From the NCBI GenBank assembly GCA_017533485.1, contig JAFXIC010000020.1:1-64000 (forward strand): 64,000 nucleotides of DNA, given 5' to 3'. Source of the stretch: Oscillospiraceae bacterium (GTDB lineage: Bacteria; Bacillota; Clostridia; Oscillospirales; Ruminococcaceae). Positions 43,825 through 53,207 of this stretch are shown here, piece by piece. A program made the position numbers and the translations under genes. The stretch's first letter is position 1. Each line of letters opens with the position of its first letter. A model generated the notes under the pieces. The model saw only the letters and a list, made by a program, of their open reading frames with translations. It ran no database searches and had not been told where the DNA came from.

Positions 43825-46383
43825 TTATTTGCCGAGCGCGGAGTAATCAATCAGACGAGCGATAAACTTGATAACCATAACAACGTCTTCGCTGTCGATC
43901 TTGTTGACGGACGGCTTAGAAACGTTTGCATTGAGCTTACCCTGAGCGGTGATGCTGGCGGTTGTATCTTCAGCAGCGATACGAGCCATCAGAATAACGT
44001 CGGAGATATCGACACGATCCTGAGGAGTAGCGCCGGTGGAGCAGTCAGCATTACCCCAGTCGGTTTCAGAAGCATCCGGAGTGGAAGAAGTGGTAGTCGT
44101 GGTGGTCGTGGTTGTGGTGGTAGTCTGGTCTCCTTCACCGCCGATAGACGGAGTAACGTTCGGATACAGCTGATACATAGCACCATTTGCCATCAGAACG
44201 TCACCGATATGCCAGAATCTGTGGTAGTTGAGGTCAACTGCAGCAACATTCTTGAACTGGCTGGTATCGGAAGTATCGTTATCGTAAACAGCACCTGCTG
44301 CCTTATCCTTTTCCCAAGCAGCCTTGAGTTCCTGATACTTAGGAAGATCCTCGTACATCGGACGGAGATCGCTGAATGTAGCACCGGAGGAAACTTCATA
44401 TCCATAGGGGAATGTACCGGAAGCGCCGGACGGGATATAGACTTCCTGCTCGAAGAAACGAGTGAGGGAGCCGTTATGCTCGGTGAGGGAGAGACCTACG
44501 TCGTCACGAGCCTGATCCCATTCACGGTCGATGAGCTGCTGTGCGAGGTAGAGAGCCTTTTCGCCGGTAGAGGAGCCTTCCTTGACAACGCCGGAAGCCT
44601 CAACGCCTTCAGCTGCTGCATAGTAGATGAGGGTGTTCGCGAGGGAGCTGACGCAGCCGAGGTCGGAGCTGCCGCGAGCGGTAACTTCACAGGTCAGGCC
44701 GCTGTTAGCGGAAGCGCTGTAAGTACCGGTCCATTCAGCAGGCTGACCGGACCAGTCGAGGGTTGCAGGGATTTCGAACTCATTGGTACCAGAGAGCTTA
44801 GTTTCGGTGAGGAAGAAGTTGACCCACTTCTCGAGCATGGTAGCGAGAGAAGCTTCCATGGTCTGGCCGCCGGGCTTAACGGAGCCGTTCGAAGCATCGC
44901 CTTCGGTCTTGATGAGGTAGTACAGTTCAGCGAGACGCTGAGTAGACCAGACCTGGTTACCGATCCAGTGGTTGGAACCCGGGTCAGCGTATACAGGATG
45001 CTCAACATAAGCCATCTTGTAGAAGGTAGATCTGCCGGACGGATACTTTTCGTACTTACCGTTCCAGCTGTTGGTGCATCCGCCGGCGAACGGGCCGTTT
45101 GCGGACTGGAGCCACTGATAGAGCTCGAGCTGACGCTGGAGGGAAGTGGTGTAGTCCTTAACAGCGTTGGTAGACTTCATGCCGGAGCTCAGACCGGAAT
45201 CATAAAGCAGACCGTAAGCTGCGAGCGGGTTCTGATAGAACTGGTGGGAGTGAGAACAGCCGATCTGCCAAGCCCAAGAGCCGTCAGCAGCGCCGCCCCA
45301 TGCGGTATACCAGGACATCAGGAAGTGCTGGCCGTCGAGGCCGCCGCCGGAAGCATCAGCTTCGAAGCTCTGGCAGCCGATGGTCTTGTAATACTTGTCG
45401 AACATATCGTTACGGCACATATCACCCATCATAGCAGCCTTAGCGGTAACATCGCTGTTGCCTACGCCCCAGCGGTTTGCAGAGTAGACAGCCTGAATTG
45501 CACGGTCTTCTGCGTCAGGAGCGTTGGTGTAGGACCAGGACTTTGCAGTGCTTTTCTGGAAAGCGAACTTCATACCCTGCTGGCTGTTACCAAATTCGAG
45601 GTTCTCGATAGCCGGATGCGGGATGGTTTCGAAACAGGATTCCTGGTCACCGCGCTGGAAGGTGTTGATGAAGGTAAAGGTACCGAGCTCGCCCTGAGCG
45701 GAACCGCCGAAACCATACCAGTCATCGACGTCAGCCAGCCAGTGGAGGAGGTATTCGCCCTTCTGGGAAGCGTAAGCGGAAGTAAATTCCTTGTGGATCG
45801 GGTTCTTACCGACGTTCTGCTCGTTACCCTCGGAAGGATAGCCCTCAAGACCGGGGTCGGAAGTATCGCCGTATGCAGGACCCGGATATTCCTTCGCAAC
45901 CTGGGAGCTGAGATTAGCGGTCCAGAAGCCGGACTGAGAAGTCGGGATCATGACTTCGAGTGTCTTCCAAGCCTTCGGGAGATCGCTGGAGGGAGAAACG
46001 CCTGCAATGCCTGCGTTCTTGGTGATGTTGTCTTCCATAGCTGCCATCCAGACGATGTAGGACATAGCTTCGGAAGTGGTCTCGTGACCATAGTCAGGAG
46101 CCTCGCAGATAACTTCTTCGATCGAGTGATACGGAACACCGAAACCGCCCGACGGGATGTTATTCTTGCTGAGGTAGCCGTTTTCGACGCCGTTGGTGAT
46201 AACGTCGTCATACAGGGACAGGAAGCGCTGAGCATAGGTAGCAGTACCATACTTTTCTTCCTTGGTTCGCTTACCAGCGCGGTATCCATCTTGTGCAGAT
46301 GCGGTACAAGTCATGATGGCGCTGGATGCCATTGCTGCTGTCAGAACAGCTGCGAGAATGGCTTTGCTTTTCTTGAATTGCAT
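43825..46383 (-). CDS. Cellulosomal GH48 reducing-end cellobiohydrolase with dockerin
   Basis: GH48 enzymes are processive cellulases and usually the main cellulosome catalyst. The 852-residue protein has a signal peptide (FKKSKAILAAVLTAAMASSA), a GH48 domain (about residues 30-700) with EAPDYGHETTSEAMSY (containing the acid Glu), HWLADVDDWYGFG, GSAQGELGTFTFINTFQRG and MAYVEHPVY, then a Thr-rich linker and a two-repeat dockerin (DRVDISDVILMARIAAED; VNKIDSEDVVMVIKFIARL). ATG 46383 gives the signal peptide and follows GAGAGGGG at about 12 nt; the upstream in-frame ATG adds an odd basic leader. Monocistronic, with a perfect promoter and a roughly 200-nt leader. Confidence 0.96.
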   Translation of the reverse strand: MQFKKSKAILAAVLTAAMASSAIMTCTASAQDGYRAGKRTKEEKYGTATYAQRFLSLYDDVITNGVENGYLSKNNIPSGGFGVPYHSIEEVICEAPDYGHETTSEAMSYIVWMAAMEDNITKNAGIAGVSPSSDLPKAWKTLEVMIPTSQSGFWTANLSSQVAKEYPGPAYGDTSDPGLEGYPSEGNEQNVGKNPIHKEFTSAYASQKGEYLLHWLADVDDWYGFGGSAQGELGTFTFINTFQRGDQESCFETIPHPAIENLEFGNSQQGMKFAFQKSTAKSWSYTNAPDAEDRAIQAVYSANRWGVGNSDVTAKAAMMGDMCRNDMFDKYYKTIGCQSFEADASGGGLDGQHFLMSWYTAWGGAADGSWAWQIGCSHSHQFYQNPLAAYGLLYDSGLSSGMKSTNAVKDYTTSLQRQLELYQWLQSANGPFAGGCTNSWNGKYEKYPSGRSTFYKMAYVEHPVYADPGSNHWIGNQVWSTQRLAELYYLIKTEGDASNGSVKPGGQTMEASLATMLEKWVNFFLTETKLSGTNEFEIPATLDWSGQPAEWTGTYSASANSGLTCEVTARGSSDLGCVSSLANTLIYYAAAEGVEASGVVKEGSSTGEKALYLAQQLIDREWDQARDDVGLSLTEHNGSLTRFFEQEVYIPSGASGTFPYGYEVSSGATFSDLRPMYEDLPKYQELKAAWEKDKAAGAVYDNDTSDTSQFKNVAAVDLNYHRFWHIGDVLMANGAMYQLYPNVTPSIGGEGDQTTTTTTTTTTTTSSTPDASETDWGNADCSTGATPQDRVDISDVILMARIAAEDTTASITAQGKLNANVSKPSVNKIDSEDVVMVIKFIARLIDYSALGK

Positions 46384-46590
46384 TTCTTTTTTTCCCCTCT
46401 CGTAAAATTTTGGTTTGGGTAGCTTTGCACGGACTTGACTGATCAACGCAATCAGTCGGGTGTCATGCTTTTTGCGGAACGAGGTTTCCGATACAGTTAC
46501 CCGTGCGTTCTGAGACCGGAAGCCTTGCTTGTTGCATATGGATTGCCGTCAGGGTACACCTAAGACAGCTATCCCTATACAATTCCTTAC
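46384..46590 (-). promoter_or_regulatory. Long structured 5' leader of the GH48 mRNA
   Basis: About 200 nt separate the promoter from the GH48 start codon. It holds a perfect 7-bp hairpin (GACTGAT / ATCAGTC, about 46435-46455) and the ordered blocks GGCAATCC, GCAAGGC, TTCCGG and CGGGTAAC (about 46497-46545), which faintly resemble a c-di-GMP-I riboswitch, but the helices do not fit well. I leave it unassigned. Confidence 0.4.
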
Positions 46591-46593
46591 TTC

Positions 46594-46622
46594 ATTATAG
46601 TCCGCGAAATTGGGTTTGTCAA
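46594..46622 (-). promoter_or_regulatory. GH48 promoter
   Basis: On the reverse strand, a perfect -35 TTGACA (46617-46622), 17 bp, and -10 TATAAT (46594-46599). Confidence 0.92.
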
Positions 46623-46630
46623 GGGATAAA

Positions 46631-46680
46631 CCAAAAAGCGGAGCGCTTTTACGGCTTTTTTGGACGCTTTACCAAAATTC
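46631..46680. repeat. Inverted repeats just upstream of the GH48 promoter
   Basis: AAAAGCG-GAG-CGCTTTT (46634-46650) lies within a larger near-palindrome CCAAAAAGC ... GCTTTTTTGG (46631-46663), and TTTTGG/CCAAAA flank 46658-46677. These could be operators for GH48 regulation or an upstream terminator. The rest of the 46.6-47.0 kb gap shows no gene. Confidence 0.45.
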
Positions 46681-47038
46681 GCATCTGCCCTTTGTGCAAC
46701 CTGCCATATATCGGATATTGTAGTATTTTCGAACGAAATTGCGTCTTTGCACGATGTTCTCAGTCGCCTGACACAGGATACACACAATCGGAGCGTACAA
46801 TATAGTCGGTGTCATAATTCCGTATGGATTCATAGTTTCGTTACGGAATGTTCATACTATGTTCATCTTTTTTTGAGATAATGTATGAAATAGACGCATT
46901 CGCCGGATTGGAATCGGGAATCGTCTGTTGAAGCGGAAACGGCCTGCGAGGGGGCAGCCTGTTTGCGTACATATTTTTCTGTATCTGACTGTTTGTACCG
47001 GACGACAGATACGGAGAGGGAAAGGATACTATTATAAT

Positions 47039-48118
47039 ATGGTAGAAATCAAGAATCTTACCAAGTACTATGGCAGCCATCCCGCTGTACAGGATATTTC
47101 CTTTACGGTCGGTGACCATGAGGTACTCGGATTTCTCGGCCCCAACGGTGCGGGAAAATCGACAACCATGAACATGATTACGGGCTGTCTTCCGTCCACT
47201 TCGGGAACGGTTCTGGTGGATGGGTACGACATCGCCAAGGATCCGATGGAAGTGAAGCGGAGAATCGGCTATCTGCCGGAATTGCCGCCGGTATATGTCG
47301 ATATGCGTGTGCGGCAGTATCTCGAATTTGCTGCGGGGCTGAAGGGCGTAAAACGCGCCGATCGGAAAAAACAGGTCGAAAATGCAATGGAACGTCTGAA
47401 GATTACGGATGTCCAGAACCGGATTATCGGCCATCTTTCCAAGGGCTATCGTCAGCGTGTCGGCTTCGCACAGGCACTCCTCGGTTCGCCGAAGTTCCTG
47501 ATACTGGACGAGCCGACGGTCGGTCTCGACCCGAAACAGGTGATGGAAGTCAGAAACCTTATCAAGGATCTTGCGAAAGATCATACGATTATCTTCTCGA
47601 CCCATATCCTCGCGGAGGTCAGTGCGGTCTGTGAACGCGTTGTGATTATCAACAAAGGTCAGATCCGTGCAGTTGATACGATTGAGAATCTGGAAAAGAG
47701 CGTTGCCGCCGATCCCGCAATCCGCATGAAGATCGAAGGCGATATTGCAAAGATTACGAATCTGATCCGTGAGACGGAGGGCGTCAAGGAAGTACGGGAA
47801 GTTGAATATATTTCCGCCGGCGTCAATGAATATACGGTCGTCATGGAAGATGAAACAGTACGTAAGAAGCTGATGGCGAAGCTGATTGCCGAGGATTGCA
47901 TGGTTGTTGAAGTCAATCCGGTGCGCGTCAATCTGGAAGAAATCTTTGTGAAGCTGACCGCCGCTCCGAGGGCACAGTCACGTGCCGAACTGCTCGAAGA
48001 GCTTGGAAAGGAGCTGGAGGAACAGCACGCTGCTGAAACCGGTCAGAACCCCTATGATGACACAGACGCCGGCTCCGAGGATGCCGCCGACAGCAATGAT
48101 GAGGAGGTAACCGACTGA
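47039..48118 (+). CDS. ABC transporter ATPase, GldA-like
   Basis: The 359-residue ATPase has Walker A GPNGAGKST, Q-loop region YLPELPP, signature LSKGYRQRVGFAQAL (SKGYRQR variant of LSGGQ), Walker B LILDEPTVGLDP and the H-loop STH. The C-terminus adds an ABC-2-type regulatory extension and an acidic tail. It starts the four-gene set ATPase-permease-GldG-DUF4340. GGAAAGGAT lies before ATG 47039; no convincing promoter was found. Its stop overlaps the permease start (TGATG). Confidence 0.93.
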   Translation: MVEIKNLTKYYGSHPAVQDISFTVGDHEVLGFLGPNGAGKSTTMNMITGCLPSTSGTVLVDGYDIAKDPMEVKRRIGYLPELPPVYVDMRVRQYLEFAAGLKGVKRADRKKQVENAMERLKITDVQNRIIGHLSKGYRQRVGFAQALLGSPKFLILDEPTVGLDPKQVMEVRNLIKDLAKDHTIIFSTHILAEVSAVCERVVIINKGQIRAVDTIENLEKSVAADPAIRMKIEGDIAKITNLIRETEGVKEVREVEYISAGVNEYTVVMEDETVRKKLMAKLIAEDCMVVEVNPVRVNLEEIFVKLTAAPRAQSRAELLEELGKELEEQHAAETGQNPYDDTDAGSEDAADSNDEEVTD

Positions 48119-48849
48119 TGTTTGCACTTTATAAAAAGGAAGTCCAGTCCTATTTCTGCTCGCCGTTTGCGTATGTCATCAGCGCATTGTTCCTGCTGGT
48201 GTTCTCGCTGAGCTTTATCAGCGGCATCTCGAATATGGACAATAATGTATTCAAGTTCTCTTTTTCGGATGTATTCTATAATAATTTCTTCTATTTCATC
48301 TTTATGATTCCGCTGCTGACGATGAGAACCTTCGCGGAGGAGCGGAAATCCCATACCGAAACACTCTGGCTCTCCGCACCGATTACCATTACAAAGGTTG
48401 TGCTCGCGAAGTATTTTGCAGTCGTTACGGTATTCGCCTGTATGATGCTGCTGTCGCTGGCATTCCCGCTGGTGGTCTTCATCAAGGGTTCGGTTGTCGG
48501 CGCAGGCTTGTTCTGCGGCTACACAGGCTTCCTCCTCTGGGGTATGGTCTGTATCGCAGTCGGCGTGATGATTTCCGCGCTGACCGACAGCCCCATTCTT
48601 GCGGCTGTATTCGGTGAGGCTGCTATGATCCTGCTGATCTTCCTCGATAACTTCACAAGCAGTGATTTCATCCAGTCGATTCCGTTTCTTGCAAAAATCT
48701 TCAACTGGTTCTCGACGGAAGCACGCTTTGTCGGCTTTTCCCAGGGCTTGTTCAGTCTTTCCGATCTGTTCTTCTTCCTGTCGATTTCGGCAGTCATCGT
48801 GATCTGGACAATTATTATCATCGAAAAACGTCGTCAGAGCCGTGCATAA
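48118..48849 (+). CDS. ABC-2 type permease, GldF-like
   Basis: A 243-residue membrane protein with about six hydrophobic helices. KEVQSYFCSPFAYVISALFL at the start and MRTFAEERKSHTETLWLSAP are typical of GldF-like permeases. GAGGAGG is inside the ATPase end. The substrate is unknown. Confidence 0.92.
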   Translation: MFALYKKEVQSYFCSPFAYVISALFLLVFSLSFISGISNMDNNVFKFSFSDVFYNNFFYFIFMIPLLTMRTFAEERKSHTETLWLSAPITITKVVLAKYFAVVTVFACMMLLSLAFPLVVFIKGSVVGAGLFCGYTGFLLWGMVCIAVGVMISALTDSPILAAVFGEAAMILLIFLDNFTSSDFIQSIPFLAKIFNWFSTEARFVGFSQGLFSLSDLFFFLSISAVIVIWTIIIIEKRRQSRA

Positions 48850-48928
48850 TCCGCGGCATCCATCAAAAATATAACCGTATGCCGTGCGGAACAAACCGGA
48901 TTGGCATACCTTCGGAGGAATACTGAAA

Positions 48929-50407
48929 ATGGAAAATGCTGTCAACAGCAAAAATAAAAAGTTCACTACGATAGCGTGGGCGTTGGCGGCGTTGGTGCTT
49001 GCGGTGGCAATTCCGCTGAATCTGATATTCGACCGCTTGAACATCAACTTCGATATGACCCCCCACAGCCTTTATACGCTGACGAAAACCACAACCGACT
49101 ATCTGGATTCTCTGGATGCGGAGAATATTGTGGTAGACGTATATTTTCTGGGCGAGCTGGAGGAACTGGAAGGCGAGCTGGAGCTGCTTGCGCTCTACCG
49201 TACTCTGCTTGCGTACAAAGAATACAACTGCTTCAACCTGATTGACTTTGACCCCGATACCAATCCGCAGGTCCTCAAGGATATCAACCCGAATAATTTC
49301 TATAACCTGAGTGACTATGACTTTATGTTCACCTATAACGGCATGGTGAAGCGTATCCCTGCGTCACTGATGTATACCTATCAGTACGAGGAGGATTCTG
49401 CCGGCAATACCAAAGTCGTTTCCGCAGAATTCTGTGCGGAGAATTATTTTACGGGCGCGATGAAATCCGTTGTAGACGGAGTGGAGCCGACCGTATACTT
49501 CCTGGAGGGTCACGGCGAAAATACCCTCGACCAGTATTCAAAGCTGGTTGCCAACCTCGGAAACTATAACTACGGTGCGGAAACATTGAACCTCATGAAT
49601 GCGGAGGCTGTGCCGGAGGACGCCTGTATCGTCGTCGTTGCCGGCCCCACCCGTGATATCAGCGATGCGGAATATGAGAAGCTGAATGCGTTCCTCGATA
49701 AGGGCGGCAATGTTTCGCTGCTGATGACACCGAATATGGATGATGTCGAGTACAGCAATCTCGAAGCAATGATGCAGAGCTTCTGTATCGGCATGGACTA
49801 TAACCGTGTGTATGAATCGGATACCGCGCGCCATGCGTCCGGCAACCAGTTCATCTATATGGCGGATATGGTACCGGCAAATCCCGACAGCGATATCGAC
49901 CTGACATCTGCACTCATTAACGATACCACGATTATTCCGTATATGCCGGCGGCAAGAAGCTTTTACAGCATCTACGGTTCGAATTACACATCCTGTAAGA
50001 TTGATACGCTGATTAAGACCCAGCCGACAGCAGTCGGCGAGCCCTACGGCGGAAAGCAGACCGACCCCGAAACCGTAAAAGGTCAGGAACTGACGCTTGC
50101 GATGTATTCGATGGACTCGATCCGCAACAATGCGAAGATGACCGTATTCGGATCTGCGGAATTCATGACCGATGAAGCGACCGATACCAACTATTATATC
50201 GCACCGCTTTATCTCTATCTCTCGACTGTAACATGGATGTATAACAGTGACGTCGATATGAATATCGAGAATAAGACCAAGGTATATGACGAGCTGCCGA
50301 TCAACAGCTCCGAAAGCGCAAAGGCAATGATGGCAGTATTTCTTGCGATTCCCGCAGCAATGCTGGTTGCCGGCGGTGTTGTATGGCTGAGGAGGAGAGA
50401 CGCATGA
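48929..50407 (+). CDS. GldG-family ABC transporter accessory protein
   Basis: The 492-residue protein has an N-terminal membrane helix (FTTIAWALAALVLAVAIPL), an extracellular GldG/ABC-type uncharacterised domain (FDMTPHSLYTLTKTT, VYFLEGHGE, NVSLLMTPNMDD) and a C-terminal helix (AVFLAIPAAMLVAGGVVWL) before RRRDA. GGAGG lies 10 nt before ATG 48929. Its stop overlaps the next start (ATGA). In gliding Bacteroidetes GldA/F/G support motility; in Firmicutes the role is unknown. Confidence 0.9.
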   Translation: MENAVNSKNKKFTTIAWALAALVLAVAIPLNLIFDRLNINFDMTPHSLYTLTKTTTDYLDSLDAENIVVDVYFLGELEELEGELELLALYRTLLAYKEYNCFNLIDFDPDTNPQVLKDINPNNFYNLSDYDFMFTYNGMVKRIPASLMYTYQYEEDSAGNTKVVSAEFCAENYFTGAMKSVVDGVEPTVYFLEGHGENTLDQYSKLVANLGNYNYGAETLNLMNAEAVPEDACIVVVAGPTRDISDAEYEKLNAFLDKGGNVSLLMTPNMDDVEYSNLEAMMQSFCIGMDYNRVYESDTARHASGNQFIYMADMVPANPDSDIDLTSALINDTTIIPYMPAARSFYSIYGSNYTSCKIDTLIKTQPTAVGEPYGGKQTDPETVKGQELTLAMYSMDSIRNNAKMTVFGSAEFMTDEATDTNYYIAPLYLYLSTVTWMYNSDVDMNIENKTKVYDELPINSSESAKAMMAVFLAIPAAMLVAGGVVWLRRRDA

Positions 50408-51816
50408 AGCAGTATAAATGGATCTGGATCCTTGCTGCCGCAGCCGTAATTTTCTGCTGCATATTCTTCATCGTGGATGCAATGCTTACCGATAAAGAGG
50501 AGCGTGCAGCAATCGGCGGCCCGAAAACACTGTTCTCGTTCGATTCGACATTGACCCGAAGAATTGAAATCGACAACGAAGACGGTCATTTCCGTTTTGA
50601 CTGGAATACGGAAGCATTGCGCTGGGAGCTGACCTCCGAGGAACAGTTCACGATCAATGCACAGGTTGTCGCGACGATCTGCAACTATTTCTGTTCGCTG
50701 CAATCGGAAAAAACCGTAGTCTTTGATGCGGAGGATACGACACAGTTCGGCTTCGATCATCCGGTTACCGTAAAGGTTTATACCACTGAAACCGGTGAAG
50801 ATGATCCGTATGTGCTGTATGTGGGCGATAATACCCCGACCTTCGATGCATATTATGTCATGGTGGAAGGTTCGGACGATATCTATACCATCAATTACAG
50901 CATGGGTTCGATTTTCTGTGTTGCAAAAGATACGCTCAAGAGTGTCTATCTGTTTGACGCGTTCAGCACACAGGTCAACTACTATCGTCTTGAACGCGGC
51001 GGAAAGACCATTGTTGAGCTGACCAGAAACGAACAGAACGAATGGGGCATGAAACAGCCTGTTGATTTCCCTGTATACCGATCTGAAATCGAGAATATGA
51101 TCAATAACCTCGTCCGTATTACCGTAACAGATTTCGTGGAGGAAAATCCGAGCGATCTCGAACAGTACGGACTGGAGGAGCCGTATGCAAAGCTTCTGAT
51201 CAAGGGTGTCACATCCGATGGTACGGACGCAGAAGAAATCTGGTTCGGAAATCCCTGTTCGGAGGAAACGAACGAAACCAAGATGTACGGCTATTTCACA
51301 AAGAGCAAGCAGGTCTTTAAGGTGCTCCGCAACCATATGGTATTTCTGGATGCGGATGCAGAAGCCTATATCGAGCCGTACTGTGTGGATATCAATATCG
51401 AGGATATTTCTGCTGTCCACGTAGATCTGGGCGATATTTACGATATGAACTGTACGCTCCATATCGACTATGCGAACGGGCAGTATGCCTTCAACGACAT
51501 TGATATTGACGCGTTTGAAAGCACTGAGCTTTCCGAACAGTTCCAGACATATTATCGTGAACTCAGTACCCTTCGTTTTACAGAGCTTGCACTGGATGCA
51601 AAGCCGGAGGGAGAGCCTGCCGCAACGATCACCTATGATCTGCTTTCGGGCGGAAAACGGGTGCTGTCGTTCATTCCGGAGTCTTCCAATAATTATTACG
51701 TCATGCTGGACGGGGCATATACCGGAAAGACAATCCGTCTGAACCGCTTCACGGGTACCGGCGGTATTTCGAAATTCTATGATGCACTCGTAAGAGCGCT
51801 GGATGCGATCAAGTAA
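50404..51816 (+). CDS. DUF4340 domain protein of the Gld-like ABC system
   Basis: A 470-residue protein with one N-terminal membrane helix (WIWILAAAAVIFCCIFFIV) and a large extracellular region made of repeated DUF4340-like beta/alpha units (RRIEIDNEDGHFRFDW, QFGFDHPVTVKVYTT, DLEQYGLEEPYAKLLIKG). DUF4340 proteins regularly accompany GldG-like partners. Start coupled to the GldG stop. A 13-bp inverted repeat follows. Confidence 0.88.
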   Translation: MKQYKWIWILAAAAVIFCCIFFIVDAMLTDKEERAAIGGPKTLFSFDSTLTRRIEIDNEDGHFRFDWNTEALRWELTSEEQFTINAQVVATICNYFCSLQSEKTVVFDAEDTTQFGFDHPVTVKVYTTETGEDDPYVLYVGDNTPTFDAYYVMVEGSDDIYTINYSMGSIFCVAKDTLKSVYLFDAFSTQVNYYRLERGGKTIVELTRNEQNEWGMKQPVDFPVYRSEIENMINNLVRITVTDFVEENPSDLEQYGLEEPYAKLLIKGVTSDGTDAEEIWFGNPCSEETNETKMYGYFTKSKQVFKVLRNHMVFLDADAEAYIEPYCVDINIEDISAVHVDLGDIYDMNCTLHIDYANGQYAFNDIDIDAFESTELSEQFQTYYRELSTLRFTELALDAKPEGEPAATITYDLLSGGKRVLSFIPESSNNYYVMLDGAYTGKTIRLNRFTGTGGISKFYDALVRALDAIK

Positions 51817-51826
51817 TAAGGCAAAA

Positions 51827-51859
51827 GAGACGGATGTATGAGAATGATACATCCGTCTC
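51827..51859 (+). terminator. 13-bp perfect hairpin after the ABC operon
   Basis: GAGACGGATGTAT (51827-51839) and ATACATCCGTCTC (51847-51859). No T run follows, so termination may be partial and let transcription continue into the patatin gene. Confidence 0.55.
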
Positions 51860-51908
51860 CGCTTCATTGCTTCATTTCCGTTTGGAATCGGAGAAAAGGA
51901 GACAGAAT

Positions 51909-53072
51909 ATGGAAACAACCACGCGAACTGACATTTCGAAGCCGACCGGACTTGCACTCTGCGGCGGCGGTGCAAAGGGTGCGTTTCAGGCAGGTGCACT
52001 GGAGGTGCTGGCTGCACGCGGAATGCTGACGGAGCTGCGTGCAATCGCCGGCTGTTCGGTGGGTGCACTGAATATGGTGCTTTATACCTTGTCGCTGGCG
52101 GGAAAGGATGCGGAGCTGATCGGAAGGATCTGGAAGGAGATCCGGAGAGAGGATCTGCTGAAAGCGGAGCGCGGGGGGACTGCCATCTTTTCCCGTGAGG
52201 GGATGATCCGTCTGCTGCATATGCTGCCGCTGGAGCTGGTGAGTGCGTCCCCGCTGCAATTATATGTCAGCGTCTGGAATGTCACAGAATCCCGCGCCGA
52301 ATTTCATAAGCTGAACGGACTTTCGCCGGATCGGATCCGTACACTGCTGATGGCGACGTCCGCACTTCCCGGGGCATATGACGCGGTACAGTATCAGGGC
52401 TATGTGTATATGGACGGCGGCGTTTCCCAGCAGGGGAATCTTTGTATCCAGCCGCTCTATGACGCGGAATGCCGGGAGATTCTCGTCGTTTCCCATGATA
52501 AGGAGATGTATCTTGACGGGGTACAGAACGTCAAGCTGATGCGCGGATTCGGAAAGACGAATCTGCGGACGCAGTATCCGGATTGTGATCTGATGCTGCT
52601 GAAACCGTATCAGTCGCTTGGCGGACTGTTCCGCGGTACACTCAATTTTTCTGCGGATACGATTCTTCGCCGGATGGAACAGGGGAGACTCTGTGCGGAG
52701 GGCTTTCTGGATGATTCGGACGATGCGTATGATCCGAACGGAAGGCTGATTGAGGAGATGGAGGCGATTTTGCCGGACGGTGCGGCGTTTGCACGCTGGA
52801 TGGATTGTTCGGCTGAGGATTTTATCCCGAATTTCCCGACAAAGACAATGGAAGGAAAGCTCTGGTATAATGACATCTATGAGCGAGACGGCTGGAGAGT
52901 CCAGCATCATCGTGTCAAGGGGCTGCGCGGTCATTATCGGATTCTGGATCCGGATGGCGTGCGGCGTGCATGGGCGATGAATGCGGAGCAGCTGATCCGG
53001 GCACTCCTCACATTTCGTGCAAGAGCGAATGTTTTTCGTCCGGTAAGCCGGAACGGGGATCCGATGGAATGA
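51909..53072 (+). CDS. Patatin-like phospholipase
   Basis: A 387-residue lipid acyl hydrolase-like protein. GLALCGGGAKGAFQAGAL (oxyanion hole), AGCSVGAL (the GxSxG nucleophile elbow), and YMDGGVS (catalytic Asp) make a complete Ser-Asp dyad. The C-terminal half is longer than in many bacterial patatins and unknown. No signal peptide. AAGGAG lies 8 nt before ATG 51909. It stands between the ABC exporter and spoIIID. Confidence 0.9.
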   Translation: METTTRTDISKPTGLALCGGGAKGAFQAGALEVLAARGMLTELRAIAGCSVGALNMVLYTLSLAGKDAELIGRIWKEIRREDLLKAERGGTAIFSREGMIRLLHMLPLELVSASPLQLYVSVWNVTESRAEFHKLNGLSPDRIRTLLMATSALPGAYDAVQYQGYVYMDGGVSQQGNLCIQPLYDAECREILVVSHDKEMYLDGVQNVKLMRGFGKTNLRTQYPDCDLMLLKPYQSLGGLFRGTLNFSADTILRRMEQGRLCAEGFLDDSDDAYDPNGRLIEEMEAILPDGAAFARWMDCSAEDFIPNFPTKTMEGKLWYNDIYERDGWRVQHHRVKGLRGHYRILDPDGVRRAWAMNAEQLIRALLTFRARANVFRPVSRNGDPME

Positions 53073-53076
53073 AACG

Positions 53077-53122
53077 AAATCACACGTGAATCCGATGACA
53101 GACGGAAGCGCGTGTGATTTTT
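53077..53122 (+). terminator. Terminator after the patatin gene
   Basis: AAATCACACG pairs with CGTGTGATTT across a 24-nt interior and is followed by T-rich sequence. Confidence 0.7.
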
Positions 53123-53137
53123 GTTTTTGGAGTCTGT

Positions 53138-53166
53138 GCATTTTCCGGAAAAACGGTGCATATGGT
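53138..53166 (+). promoter_or_regulatory. Sigma-E-like promoter for spoIIID
   Basis: GCATTTT (53138-53144), 14-bp spacer, CATATGGT (53159-53166), close to the Bacillus sigma-E pattern. Consistent with known sigma-E control of spoIIID. Confidence 0.55.
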
Positions 53167-53207
53167 GAGATAGGAAGCGCACAAACCGTTTTGAGGAGTG
53201 ATGCAAT

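Noticed and set aside
43744..46422. 892-codon open frame on the plus strand, antisense to GH48
   Set aside because: It is the shadow of a strongly biased coding strand that avoids codons giving antisense stops. No ribosome-binding site, and its protein has no recognisable fold.
46497..46545. c-di-GMP-I (GEMM) riboswitch in the GH48 leader
   Set aside because: Some blocks resemble GEMM, but the P1b and P2 helices cannot be drawn convincingly, so I did not call it.
46655..46680. CcpA cre site upstream of GH48
   Set aside because: The palindrome TTTTGG...CCAAAA lacks the correctly spaced central CG of the cre consensus.
46503..46805. 100-codon frame opposite the GH48 leader and promoter
   Set aside because: It covers promoter and inverted repeats and lacks start signals.
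50215..52068. 617-codon reverse frame antisense to GldG, DUF4340 and patatin genes
   Set aside because: Antisense shadow with no start signals.
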